From contig CAIIXF020000004.1 of the NCBI GenBank assembly GCA_903813345.2, forward strand, positions 27,405,985-27,469,984: a stretch of 64,000 bases of DNA. The letters are read 5' to 3'. The position numbers and the translations under genes are program-made. Origin of the DNA: Owenia fusiformis (lineage: Eukaryota; Annelida; Polychaeta; Sabellida; Oweniidae). The notes beneath the pieces are model-generated. The model was given only the letters and a program-made list of their open reading frames with translations, made no database searches and had not been told where the DNA came from. Positions 47,401 to 58,331 of this stretch are shown here, piece after piece (within the stretch, counting starts at the first letter, position 1; each line of letters begins with the position of its first letter).

Positions 47401-50400
47401 TTAAGATTTAAGATCAAGGAATAGTCAATTGAATAATGGTATACTTTTATAGTATTATTGTTTTGTATTACATTATGGTATTGTAGAATATACTGTTATC
47501 TAGATAGGAGTATTGAATTGAAAATTTCTTGGAAAGATATCACATTGTTTCTCAAGATTTATAGGAACATTTAAATTCACGCTTGGATTTATTTTCGAAA
47601 GTTTGAAAGATTTAAAACTTATCACCATTTACTATAAAACTTATTACTAAAATTTTTGATACCTTGGCTTTAGCTTTTCTGATTCTTTCTTGTATGTGTG
47701 GGTTAGCTGTATAACATGGGAGTCCATATCCTCCTTTATTTCTCTGTCCTCATGGGATTCTATGCCCTCTCTTTTTCTTCTGTCCACATGGGAGTCTGAG
47801 TCCTTCTTTGCGTGTTTAGCATCCCTGGAAATTCGGGAATCATCCTCTGTCTGGCGCATATTATGTTTTGGCTCGAGGGATTTCCGTTTGCTATCTTGTG
47901 ATGATTCATTGATAATAGCGTCTAATGGGTGCTGGTGTTTTGACTGAACCAACTCTGGTTTCCCACGAGAGAGCTGTTCAATAAACATTTGCGTTGTGTT
48001 CATAAATTCTTGCGTGTTCCTATCATACGGCAAGCTTCTAGAGGGATCTACTGGATCACGAATTTCATATTTCCCTCTAGTATCATGGCTGTCAATTTTG
48101 AAGTCCCGCCCACTTCTTGAGAGATTTCTATCACGACTACTAGAGCTGCTCCTCCGTTGATTTTTTGAGTAGCTTTTATCTTGACTTTGTGACTTACTTC
48201 TTCCCCTTTCGCGACTGTTTGAACGACTTTTTCGTAAGTCCCTCCTACTCTTAGACCGACGTCTGTCATCACTTCTATCTCGATTCTTCCGATATTCTGT
48301 TCTATCACGACTTCTTGATCGATCTCTTCGTGATGTTTTTCCATCTCTTGAATATCGCCTGTCACGACTTCGGGATCTTGAACGACTTCTTCCTCGGGAC
48401 AAACTCCTTGAACGACTTCTCCGAAATGTTTTTGATTTATCTCTGGAGTGAGATCTCTTATCTGGTGGTTCATGATTATCAGAAGTTGGTGCGTCACTAT
48501 TATGAAAAGCTTCAATATCTGCTTCATACTGATCAAAATCATCAATCACTTTCTCTTTTGCCTCTTTTTGAGTTTCGCCAGATTTCCGACGATCAAAATT
48601 ATGAAAGTCATCATCATCACCATGGCGACGTTTCTCATAATGCTCATCAGGGGAAATTTCCCTGTACCGTGAATCCTGGGATTGTTTAGAGGATTCTGGG
48701 AAATCTTCCTCCTCCCATTCCTCCATAGTTGTCCCTTGCTAAAAAAATATAAAAAAACACACTTAAACATCAAAAGGTTCATAAAATTTGAGATAATTGT
48801 ATCTTATACAGATATTTTACCTTTAGCCTGAGTATGCACTCAGTAAATTCTAGCACTCAGTATTCAATCCAGAGAAGAAATGAACTTAATTCAAAGATAA
48901 TTTTGTTTCAATATTGAATCAATTTTGAATTTGAACGAGTAAATGTAACATTCAAGCTTGATTTATTCAAAGTTGTCTCAAGACTGCATATTTTCTAAGG
49001 ATTAGAATTCCAAGTTTGATAATTCCAGATGACAACATTAAAACATTTCTGATCATCCTGGCCATACCGATGACTACATAAAGTTTTTAATCACGCCTAT
49101 CATGTGGTTCTCTACAAACATTTGAATGCCTATCATGTGGTTCTCTACAAACATTAGAATACCTATCATGTGGTTCTCTACAAACATTTGAATGCCTATC
49201 ATGTGGTTCTCTACAAACATTTGAATGAACTGAATGTAGTATGTACTTTCAGTACAGTCAACACTGACTACAAACTATTTTTAGAAAAAACTTCATCCTT
49301 GCATATTCATTTCCCCATGATAGATTCCAAGTACTATATATTGAGCTTGAGAGCTGGCACGTTCGGGCTAGATGACTGGGCGCCGTAACCACGAGGTTGC
49401 GAGTTCGAGACACATGTGCTCCTTGTGTTTATTCATTTATCTAGAAGGTAGCATTCGTGAATTCAACTACTGGCTGACAGCTGATGGATTAACCTAATTT
49501 TATGGCCAACATGAATGTAATAGTGGCAGGTACTATTCATATTTAAATGAGTTGGCCATAATAGTAGGTTCATCCGCCAGCTGTCAGTTGAATTCGCGAA
49601 TGCTACCTCAGATTGCTGCTTTGACAATGTTTGAATGTTTGACATGAGAAACGTACCATTTCAAAATGTCGATTCTTGACTCGATCTCGTAGAATTATGG
49701 CCTCTTTAGATCCGGGGTCATATCGAAGCACCTTGTTGTAATATCTGACAGCATCATCGACCCTGCCTTGCTCGTGTAAACTGAAAAAGAAAGATGATAA
49801 AAGGATGACAGATTGCTTTTTCTGACACATTGTGCTGTGTTTGATTGTGCTCTGGTATTAAATGTTTTTTTGCTACTTTATGTCATGACACACCACATGT
49901 ATTATTCATGTATATTATTGGGTCCGTATAATAGAATCAAGATGTAAGATTAAATTCTGTTTTGTATTGTTGAAATCCGACGACATCAGCTATAAAGACT
50001 CACAATATTTTGTGAGAAAGTCCATTTTCAAGGAACAGTTTGTGTTGCTATTACATGTGTATGACTATGAAAGAATTAAAATACATTTTCCATTAAATAT
50101 TCAAACGTTAAACTTAACCTACTATCAGATTGATAATTGGGACATTGAGAGGAAGCCAAAATGGGTTTTTATTGAAATGGGTGACTTCTCAAAATGTTGG
50201 AGATTACTTTATGTATGTTTCTGTAATTTTAGTTGTTTTGTCATGCAATACCACGCTTTCCATTTTAATATCAGCAATGCTTTCCCTTCATCTTGAGCCA
50301 TTTTGTGAGAAAGTCCATTTAATTATGATCTTCCAGAATCTAAGTGTAAGAATATAGTAGCCTCTCAACCTTTTTGCCCCAAAATTTCACGAATTCTCCA

Positions 50401-53400
50401 AAACTCACCAAAAGTGCGAAATATAGAAGCACACGAAAATTACTGGGAGTACAGTATTTGAGTCCATTCCCAGATATTCAGATGAAATATTTGTATTACC
50501 TTTTTGCATATACCATAGATGTCTCAATGACATATTTGAGCGCATTTCTGTGTTTGCCGTTGATCTCTAAAGCTGCCTCGAAGTCTTCAATTGCCTTCAC
50601 ATAACTCTCGTTATTAGCAAATCTGAAAAAACAAGAAATATTCTCTCCAGTCATGTCTATTTTACACCATAACTCTCTAAAATCTGATTTTCTTGAATTT
50701 CTATACATTTTAAGTATCAGCTACACCTCTGTTTACTTTATTCCTTGCTAATTCCACCTTACTTCACTATAGAATCTGAGTATTTAATTTTCTGACATTT
50801 CAATACAATTTAGACTACATGCCTGATTACTTTAATTTTTGCTAATTTCACTCTTTTCCAATCTATTTTGCATTTTAAAATCTAAGTGAATATTCAATTT
50901 TTTCGCCAATTCTGTACAGTTTCACTAACACGCCTGTTAAACAATTTTTTTGTCCATTGATCTTCCTGACCTCACTCCCCGCTAGCAGCAGGCTATTGGA
51001 CCCCTTCTCATAATGAAAAACAGACCCCTTAGAACAGTATACACTTACAATGCGCCTCTTGCTACCAAGGCTTCAACATTCTTGCTATCAATTTGCAAAG
51101 CTTTGTTAATATGCTGAACCGCCTCAATATACTTTCCCTCTTTGAAGTATTTCACTCCCTCAATCACACTGGAATATAAGGCAACATGAATTAATTCTTT
51201 TTTTTACATTTTCTGACCTGAAAATGTCTTGATATTTATAATCAAACACATCAGTTTTTATTACATATCATATAAGACATTCATATTCTCATATTTTTCC
51301 TCATAAGATTTTAATGCGATTGTTTTAATGTTAAAATTTGAAATTTTTCAAAGTTAAATGTTTTCATTTTTCAATGTTAAATGTTTTAATTTTTCAATGT
51401 TAAATGTCTTCATTTTTCAATGTTAAATGTTTCACGTAGCACCATTCATTTTGCCGATTGTTGGGATTTCAAGAGGCAATTTTTCCATTGCTGTTGTGAG
51501 AAATTCTAGCAGAACCCCCCCCCCCCGCCAAGAGGTGATGTACCTTTTCATGGAGCACTTGTACGACTGCTCCTTCCTCAGACTCTCAGCATATTCTGTA
51601 TCAGGAATCACAAGACTGGAAAATAGAGAATGTGACTAAACAAGTAGACAAGGTAAATACCTTATATATATATTTCATTTATAGAACTACTCTTCTTCAT
51701 CCTCCGATCACAGGGCGTTTTCTTTCTTTTTACCCCCTGCGATAAGCAGTTACCATTTCCCTGATTAAGAACTCGCAATCTGATTGGCTGTCGCAATACT
51801 GCGACAGAAATGATGTATAAGTCATTGCGCATAATTAGATCACGTGATTCAGTTAAATCGGGCGTGTCCAAATTGGTTATAGCAGGGGGAAGAAGAAGGT
51901 ATGGATTCTGGACACCTGCTTAGTAGGATGACTATTCTTAGGCTCTCGGCATATTCTGTATCAGGTACAATATGTGTACAAATATATGACAAGAACACAA
52001 ATGTGTACAAAATGTCCCCACCAATGGGTGATCCCATCAAATGGTTATCCTGAAAATGAGTAGACAAGACTTTACCAACACAATTTGAGGACGGAAAATC
52101 CAAAATGGCCACCTTAAAATTTACCCAGAATGCCAAAAATTTAGTCAGTTCTAGATTTTCAAACTAAGAACCACCCCTGAAAATTTTTAATTAATCCATC
52201 ACACAGTTAACTAGAAAACATGTAAACAAAACTTTACAGACAAGATTTTAGGATGGAAAATCCAAAATGGCTGCCTTGACATTTACCCAGAATGTCAAAA
52301 AACTAATCTGTTCGTAGATTTTCATACTGAGAATCATCCCTGAAAATATGACATTGATCTACCAAACGGTTCACCTGAAAACGCGTAGACAAGACTTTAC
52401 AGACAAGATTTTAGGACAGAAAATCCAAAATGGTTGCCATGACATTTACACAGAATGCCAAAAAACTAATCAGATGTAGATTTTCACACTAAGAATCATC
52501 CCTGAAAATTTGAAATTGATCTACCAAACGGTTCACCTAAAAACGCGTAGACAAGACTTTACAGGCAAGATTTTAAGAGGGAAAATCCAAAATGGCTGCC
52601 AATTGACATTTATCCAGAATGCCAAAAAACTAATCAGATCTACATTTTCATACTAAGAATCATCCCTAAAAATTTGAAATTGATCTACAGAACGGTTCAC
52701 CTGGAAATGCATAGACAAGACTTTACAGACAAGATTTTAGGACGGAAAATCCAAAATGGCTGCCTTGACATTTACCCAGAATGCCAAAAAACTAATCAGT
52801 TCTACATTTTCATACTAAGCATCATTTCTGAAAATTTGAAATTGATCTACCAAACGGTTCACCTGAAAATGCGTAGACAAGACTTTACAGACAAGATTTT
52901 AGGACGGAAAATCCAAAATGGCTGCCTTGACATTTACCCAGAATGCCAAAAAAACAAATCAGATCTAGATTTTTATACTAAGAATCATCCCTGAAAATTT
53001 GAAATTGATCCACCAAACGGTTCACCTGAAAACACGTAGACAAGACTTCACAGACAAGATTTTAGGACGGAAAAATCCAAAATGGCCAACAATAAAAAAG
53101 TGATTATGTGTTTTTGCTGATTTCTTCTTACAAAATTATCACATATAACTACTGTTAACAATAAAATAGGCTTTTACAACAAAGTACATCTGAAATTATT
53201 TATAAAGCTACTAAATAGTTAAAGTATGAAAACTCAAAAACACCATTCAATATGATACAAAGTATTATCGTGCGCTAACTTTTCTTAAGACATTCAAAAT
53301 GGCTGACATGACTGAGCTAACAGGTCCAAAACCTAATCAGATCTAGAATGAAGTGAGCTGAACAAGATGTTAAAGTTTTAAAAGCAATTGTGAAGCCGTT

Positions 53401-54031
53401 TTTTTAAAGTTTGCAGACAAGGATTTTAGCATTTGACTTTAAAATGGCCGACAGGAAGTAGGTATCGAGTTAAAAATTTTTCATCCACATCTGTATGCAC
53501 TCATAAGTTATCCCTGAAAATTTGAAGGTGATATCTGTAGCGGTTTTGGAGAAAACTCCCGGACGTACGGACAGACGGACGGACAGACGGACGGACGTAC
53601 GGACGGACAGACAGACGGACGCGCCTAGGCCGACAATATGGCCCCACACTATGTGGTGGGGACATAAAAACTATAAATAGCTTCTAAGTCTGATCTGGGC
53701 CTGCTGTTCCCAGTACCTTTGTTTTTGTATTTAACAGGGTTTTCATTAGAAGCTCAATGAAAAGTCTATGCCATCAATTCCTTACAGCCTGTCATTCTCT
53801 ACCAAATATGGCGAGAACCCTGCATTATAAAATACTTCACTGTTGTCATGACATCTATTGACCAATTTTAAACCTAAAACTTACTTTGCGAGCCCAGACA
53901 TGAGAGTGGGGGAAGACATATCAGCCATCTTGAATTTATTGCAGAGGAACTTGATATTTGCAGGATTGTTGAACTCTAGTAGCTTTTCCATGACATCACT
54001 GTACTCCTTGCCACTTGCGGAAAGTGCTCGT
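44488..54031 (-). CDS. TTC14: TTC14-like TPR protein with a long SR-rich tail (5' end not in view)
   Basis: Seven exons with matching phases: 53885-54031, 51544-51615, 51049-51168, 50500-50622, 49657-49780, 47663-48738, 44488-47386, giving about 1,519 residues. The first visible exon ([21 protein letters not shown]) matches the segment before the TPRs in TTC14. Then come three TPRs, one per exon: [20 protein letters not shown] and [31 protein letters not shown], and [18 protein letters not shown]14 is a nuclear TPR protein of poorly known role with an N-terminal S1 RNA-binding domain; that part is not seen here. The last two exons encode about 1,320 disordered residues: RS dipeptides ([20 protein letters not shown]), a Gln/Pro-rich patch, and [14 protein letters not shown] repeats. 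Human TTC14 is about 770 residues, so the tail is greatly extended. SR character suggests a link with RNA processing (inference). Confidence 0.88.
49096..49228. repeat. 33-bp tandem repeat, four copies
   Basis: Unit CCTATCATGTGGTTCTCTAC continuing AAACATTTGAATG, in a TTC14 intron. Confidence 0.92.
49351..49440 (+). mobile_element. SINE with tRNA-like head, copy 2
   Basis: Partner of 8548-8640: shares CGCCGTAACCACGAGGTTGC and GAGTTCGAGAC. It abuts the foldback at 49447. Confidence 0.5.
49447..49607. mobile_element. Foldback, GGTAGCATTCG arms
   Basis: The arm GGTAGCATTCGTGAATTCAA, then TGGCTGACAGCTGATGGATT, is mirrored by CATCCGCCAGCTGTCAGTTG and AATTCGCGAATGCTACC. The core TTCATATTTAAATGAGTTGG, CCATAATAGTAGGTT matches the core of 11173-11278. 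Ends about 50 bases from a TTC14 exon. Confidence 0.85.
51925..51968 (-). pseudogene. Partial duplicate of a TTC14 exon
   Basis: On the minus strand reads CCTGATACAGAATATGCCGA then GAGCCTAAG, nearly the same as the interior of the exon at 51544-51615 ([10 protein letters not shown]). It lacks an AG acceptor at the matching place and ends in unrelated sequence. Probably a dead fragment in the intron. Confidence 0.7.
52040..53095. repeat. 163-bp tandem repeat, about 6.5 copies, TTC14 intron
   Basis: The unit includes ATTTTAGGACGGAAAATCCA, AAATGGCTGCCTTGACATTT, ACCCAGAATGCCAAAAAACT and ATCATCCCTGAAAATTTGAA. Copies start near 52090, 52252, 52415, 52577, 52739, 52901 and 53068. Open frames inside it come from the repeat. 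Confidence 0.9.
53561..53622. repeat. GGAC/AGAC microsatellite
   Basis: Runs of GGAC, AGAC and GTAC units, following text (CCTGAAAATTTGAAGGTGAT) that resembles the end of the 163-bp unit. It is followed by GTGGTGGGGACATAAAAA, a dispersed-repeat terminus. Confidence 0.9.
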
Positions 54032-54089
54032 CTGGAAATAGAAATATGAAAATGTAAATACTTTATGTAAAATATAGATGCTTTAAGTG

Positions 54090-54220
54090 ATACACTTTAT
54101 TCATAAAACACTTTATTCACACTTTATTTATAATACTCATTATTTATAATACTCATTATTCATAATACACTTTCTTTATTCATAATACGCTTTATTCATA
54201 ATACACTTTATACACATTTT
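54090..54220. repeat. ATTCATAATACACTTT minisatellite
   Basis: Loose 15-19 base repeats of TTATTCATAATACACTTTAT and shorter variants. Confidence 0.75.
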
Positions 54221-54449
54221 AGGCCCTGAATGGGCTTAAATCATGAAACAAAATACACATTCCATAGAGACTACTAGGTTTAGGTATCACTAGAGAATAT
54301 TATTATCTTTTAAAAAATCTTAAAATTTCAGATAAATCAAATTATCAAATTAAGGATTTTAGAGACTTTTATCATAATCTTAACAGTATTGACTTTTTAT
54401 TTTGTGATAGTGCTTTGATTTTGATTTAAGGTTATTTGGCATACGAGTA

Positions 54450-54885
54450 CACTTAAACCTGTCAAGTGGTACACCTCTTAAGTGGAACACTTCAAAAGTG
54501 GAACACCACTGAAGTGTAACACCTAAGTGGAACAACTCCTCAGTGTAACATCTTAAATGTGGAACACCTCCTAAGTGAAACAATCGAAAGAGGAATTCCT
54601 CCATATGGAACTCCTCCATATGTGGAACACCAACTAAGTGGATCACATCAAAAGTGGAACACTTCCTAGTTGAAACACCTTAAAAGTGAAACTCCTCCAT
54701 AAGTGGAACACCAACTAAGTGGAACACATCAAAAGTGGAACACCTCCTAAGTGAAACACCTTAAAAGTGAAACTCCTCCATGAGTGGAACACCAACTAAG
54801 TGGAACACATCAAAAGTGGAACACCAACTAAGTGGAACACATCAAAAGTAGAACATCTCCATAAGTGGAACACCAGAACCTGTAT
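54450..54885. repeat. GTGGAACACC minisatellite
   Basis: About 20 copies of AAGTGGAACACC joined to AACT, TCAAA, TCCTA or TTAAA linkers. A 38-base higher unit (AACTAAGTGGAACACATCAA plus AAGTGGAACACC) is clear in the second half. Confidence 0.9.
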
Positions 54886-55048
54886 GTATTATAATGTGTC
54901 AAATACAATTACTAATGGCATTGATTTTATTTAAGTTTCCAAATGGGTTGTTGATAGTATAAGATAAACATTTGTTAAACTTCAACAGTTTTAATAGCTT
55001 TAATTCTCATCATAAGTAACCAATACATATTTCAGAGTGATAATGTTA

Positions 55049-55500
55049 TACAGGGTGTCCATAGTCCTTTACACTTCACACAAACTTCGTATTCACAAAA
55101 ATATTTTTTCTTCTTTTCACAACCTTTATTTTACTAAACAGGACGTTTCAGATCCTGTCTGGATCCTTTTTCATCTGTATAAAAACTGAACTGAAGCGCT
55201 ACAAAACAATTAAATAAAAACAATATTATGTCATATTAATTCACCAAAAATTCATTCCAAATTCCCGCCAATTTATAGTTCCCCTGATCCCTGTTTATAT
55301 TACTATCCTTTTTCTTTATAAAAATAGATTCTTTAATCCATCTTTCAAGTCTCTTATTGTCATTGTCCCAAACCGTAGTATTGTTCCAGTCCATTACACA
55401 ATTATTCTGAAGGACGTGGTCCGTAATGGCTAATTTATTCATCACCCCTCTCATATTTTCTTTTGCTTGGCACGTGTAACGTGAATTGTTACTTTGTATT
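55049..55500 (-). mobile_element. 3' fragment of a Penelope-like retroelement
   Basis: The minus-strand frame 55236-55454 and its extension upstream (SRYTCQAKEN) contain AITDHVLQNNCVMDWNNTTV and RLERWIKESIFI. This H-x-I-x-W and E-x-x-x-I pattern is familiar from the C-terminal end of Penelope-like element ORFs, after the GIY-YIG domain. The 3' untranslated text GATGAAAAAGGATCCAGACA then GGATCTGAAACGTCCTG also fits. Reverse transcriptase and most of GIY-YIG are missing. It stops at a TATACAGGGTGTCC motif that looks like a mariner end. Confidence 0.6.
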
Positions 55501-56107
55501 GTTATTGTAAAGATATTTTATGGACAAATTGGACATGTTTACTGCAGTGCAGACTCATACAATCATATTATCAATCTAACAATTATATAACTTTGTAACT
55601 AGACAAGACTTTCAATGCACTTAACTACTAATGTACCATGATGCTGACTTAAACACTTACTTAAGCAAGTTATTGATTTGATTTTAATGTTTCCATATGG
55701 ATTGTTTAATTCTTGTTAATGGGTATTGGTTTATTTTTCCATAACTGGATTTCTCTACCTAACAATATTCATACTTTTTCGCTCTAAAATTTGAATAGAT
55801 TATCTGATTTTCTTGCATTTCATTTTTAGAGTACTGACTACATGCCCGATTACTTTATTTCTTGCGGATTCCACTCTGTTCAAATCTATTTCCATATATA
55901 AAACAAATTATCATGACATTTTTTCCATGGACACATCATATCCCTGTGCTCTTAAATTTCAAATAGAGATTAAATATCAATACTAATATCATATTTCTAA
56001 ATTAGATTTTGAAATGAAGAAAGCGGATAGTGCAAACTAACAGCATAAAGTTTGATGATTGTGACATAACAAACATCAAATAAAACTTGGCTACAGACAA
56101 TACAGAA

Positions 56108-56145
56108 TATAAAACTGAGTGAGCATGGATCTATTTGAGATGTAA
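56108..56145 (+). promoter_or_regulatory. TATA-like box and 6-codon upstream ORF of the channel gene
   Basis: TATAAAA at 56108-56114 lies 60 bases before the channel ATG. A start around 56138 would fit it. ATG GAT CTA TTT GAG ATG TAA at 56125-56145 is a short upstream ORF; it is in the mRNA only if transcription starts further upstream. Both are unchanged in the second gene copy (62173 and 62190). Confidence 0.45.
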
Positions 56146-56167
56146 ACCGACTAATCAAAATAATAAA

Positions 56168-57802
56168 ATGGATGGTGGAAATATGATTGTAACAATCAAA
56201 GAATTTACTGAAAATACTTCAGCACATGGATGTGGTCAAATTCCAACTTCAAGATTTAAAATTACAAAATTTCTGTGGGGACTCATATTTGTGGGTTTCT
56301 TCATGTTCGCGACACAAAGTTCTGTGCATTTAATAATAAGATACTTCACATTTCCAACAAAAGACGTCGTTTCCGTCAATTTCGAGGATATTGAGTTCCC
56401 TGCCGTGACATTCTGTACTCAGCAGGCTGTTACGACAACAAGTCTCATTGACTTCCTAGATAACCCAGAACACCGTAATGATGCTATTGAAAGATTAGTT
56501 TTAATCGTTACATTGTTCCAAAATAAGCTAGTTCAGCAAAACATTGTTGGATTGAGTAATTGGTATTCAAAATACAATTACAGATTCCTGTCAAACCAGT
56601 TTCTCTATGAGAATCTTGACAAAAAAGATCTCAAAACAGTTCAACATGATCTCCAAAGCTTAAAGATCAGTTGTACATTCAAAGGTCAGCCCTGTGAAGA
56701 CTCCGCCTTTGTTGTACACCAGGATAGAGGATTTCAGCACTGTTTTACGTTTAATGGTGCAGGAGCGGAATTAAATGATACGAAAGTCATAAAAGCTAAC
56801 CCAACATCAGGTCTCAGTTTGATCCTTTTCGTTGATGCGTATACTACAAAGAGGGACTTGTCGAACCACCTTCCATACAACCGGTTTGATCCGACAAGTG
56901 GACAATCTGGAATCAGGGCCGTTATTCACAGTCCAAAAATCAGACCTATGCCATTTGAAAAAGGCTTTGATATCCCAACTGGGTTTTCTACATCAGTCGC
57001 TCTCAAAGAAACCAAGCGGAAGTTGATGACTGAACCGCATGGTAACTGTACAACGGCTGAATTCAATGAAGGTACAAATTATGCATACTCAGAGGACACG
57101 TGCCTGGAACAGTGTAAACAGGACATTCTCATGGATGACTGCGGGTGTATGAGTTCTATGTTGCCAACGCCATACAGTGAATTGAAGCCTCAATACTGTG
57201 GAAAAGTAAACATCACAAATATGTATCTAATGATGTTTCATAAAGATGATGAAACTACACTGGCGATTGCTGAAAAGGAGCTTGAGACACTTGATTGCGA
57301 AGCTAAGGTGATGGAGTCACTTGGTGACCCCGAGGTCCTGAACAAATGTAAATGCAAAGAACCATGTGTGAATACCAACTATGTGAAGACAATTTCCCAA
57401 GCAGTTTGGCCTAGCGACTATAACCAAAAGAGATTCTTCATTGAGTCCATAAACATGAGTGATCCTACACATCGAGCAACAAAACTATTTGAAGGACTTG
57501 GGTTAGATAATATCACAGAGGGGGAAAAAGAGATGATACAGAAAAATTTTCTAAGGTTCAATGTGTACTTTGAGAGTCTTCAAGTTGAAACAACGTCCCA
57601 AGTCGAAGATTACCCAGCTTCGACATTAATATCGGAAATCGGAGGAAATATGGGCTTCTTTGTTGGGATTTCAATTATAACATTAATGGAGATGTTGACC
57701 CTGACTGGTGCCATCATTCTTTATTGTTTTAAGGATTTAATTATTAAATGTGGACAAAGCAATAAAACAAAAGTATCTGATGTTAATAATAAACAAGTCT
57801 AG
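56168..57802 (+). CDS. DEG/ENaC-family sodium channel subunit, 544 residues
   Basis: Cation channel subunit of the amiloride-sensitive/degenerin family, which works as a trimer in the plasma membrane. Intronless. I chose ATG 56168 (MDGGNMIVTIKEF); the frame is open further 5' but without another ATG. Cytoplasmic N-terminus with the gating motif His-Gly at residues 20-21 (SAHGC). First membrane helix about 35-58. FPAVTFC motif just outside the membrane, as usual in the family. A large Cys-rich extracellular loop includes CLEQCKQDILMDDCGCMSS and CKCKEPC. The second helix follows GGNMGFFVG; the Gly-Ile-Ser at 500-502 is the selectivity-filter position (G-x-S). C-terminal tail about 23 residues. 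N-glycosylation sites NCT, NIT and NMS are present. AATAAA at 58662 is a candidate polyadenylation signal. Gating stimulus unknown: it could be peptide-, acid- or mechanically gated. Confidence 0.93.
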   Translation: MDGGNMIVTIKEFTENTSAHGCGQIPTSRFKITKFLWGLIFVGFFMFATQSSVHLIIRYFTFPTKDVVSVNFEDIEFPAVTFCTQQAVTTTSLIDFLDNPEHRNDAIERLVLIVTLFQNKLVQQNIVGLSNWYSKYNYRFLSNQFLYENLDKKDLKTVQHDLQSLKISCTFKGQPCEDSAFVVHQDRGFQHCFTFNGAGAELNDTKVIKANPTSGLSLILFVDAYTTKRDLSNHLPYNRFDPTSGQSGIRAVIHSPKIRPMPFEKGFDIPTGFSTSVALKETKRKLMTEPHGNCTTAEFNEGTNYAYSEDTCLEQCKQDILMDDCGCMSSMLPTPYSELKPQYCGKVNITNMYLMMFHKDDETTLAIAEKELETLDCEAKVMESLGDPEVLNKCKCKEPCVNTNYVKTISQAVWPSDYNQKRFFIESINMSDPTHRATKLFEGLGLDNITEGEKEMIQKNFLRFNVYFESLQVETTSQVEDYPASTLISEIGGNMGFFVGISIITLMEMLTLTGAIILYCFKDLIIKCGQSNKTKVSDVNNKQV

Positions 57803-57839
57803 TCTGAAGATTATTATATGGATGAAGATAAGGAAATAT

Positions 57840-58331
57840 AAAGACAATTTCCCATGCAGTTTTGCCAAGCGACTATAACCAGAAGAAATTCTTCACTGAG
57901 ACCATTAACATGAGTGATCTCAAATATAGAACAACGATGTTATTCAAAGGACTTGAAGTGGGTCAGATCACAAAGAATGAAAGAGAGATGAAACAAAAAC
58001 ATTTTCTCGGGTTCAATGTGTACTTTGAGAGTATTCAAGTCGAAACAACCTCTCAAGCTGAGGATTACCCAGTTTTGACATAATATCCGAAATTGGGAGA
58101 AATATGGGCTTCTTTGTTGGGATATCAATTATAACACTAATGGAGATGTTGACCCTGACTGGTGCCATCATTCGTTTCTATTTTAAGGATTTGATTATAA
58201 AATGTGGACTAAGCAATGTAAAACTAAATTATCAGATGTTAATATTAAACAAGTCAAGTCTTACAATAATCATAAGGATGAAGATATGTATGAAAAATGT
58301 TAATGTGGAAATTCATTGTAAAAGCAATTAG
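57840..58331 (+). pseudogene. 3' fragment of a DEG/ENaC gene
   Basis: Starts 40 bases after the stop of the intact gene and matches its last third: VLPSDYNQKKFFTETINMSD, FNVYFESIQVETTSQAEDYP, then MGFFVGISIITLMEMLTLTG. One missing T, compared with the intact gene, breaks the frame between VEDYP and the pore helix. The 5' end is cut. About 75-80% residue identity, so older than the whole-gene duplication. It would lie in the 3' UTR of the intact gene if the 58662 signal is used. Confidence 0.88.

Larger units (their letters stand above)
54032..55984. other. Minisatellites and a retroelement fragment upstream of the visible TTC14 exons
   Basis: No further TTC14 exon was found. Holds an ATTCATAATACACTTT repeat (54090-54220), a GTGGAACACC minisatellite (54450-54885) and a Penelope-like fragment (55049-55500). 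The last 500 bases before the channel gene are AT-rich and contain one more copy of a degenerate TGCCCGATTACTTTATTTCT-like repeat also present near 50700-50900. Confidence 0.6.

Noticed and set aside
52674-52994. 106-codon frame with two internal repeats
   Set aside because: It is the 163-bp satellite read through in one frame; neighbouring units are interrupted.
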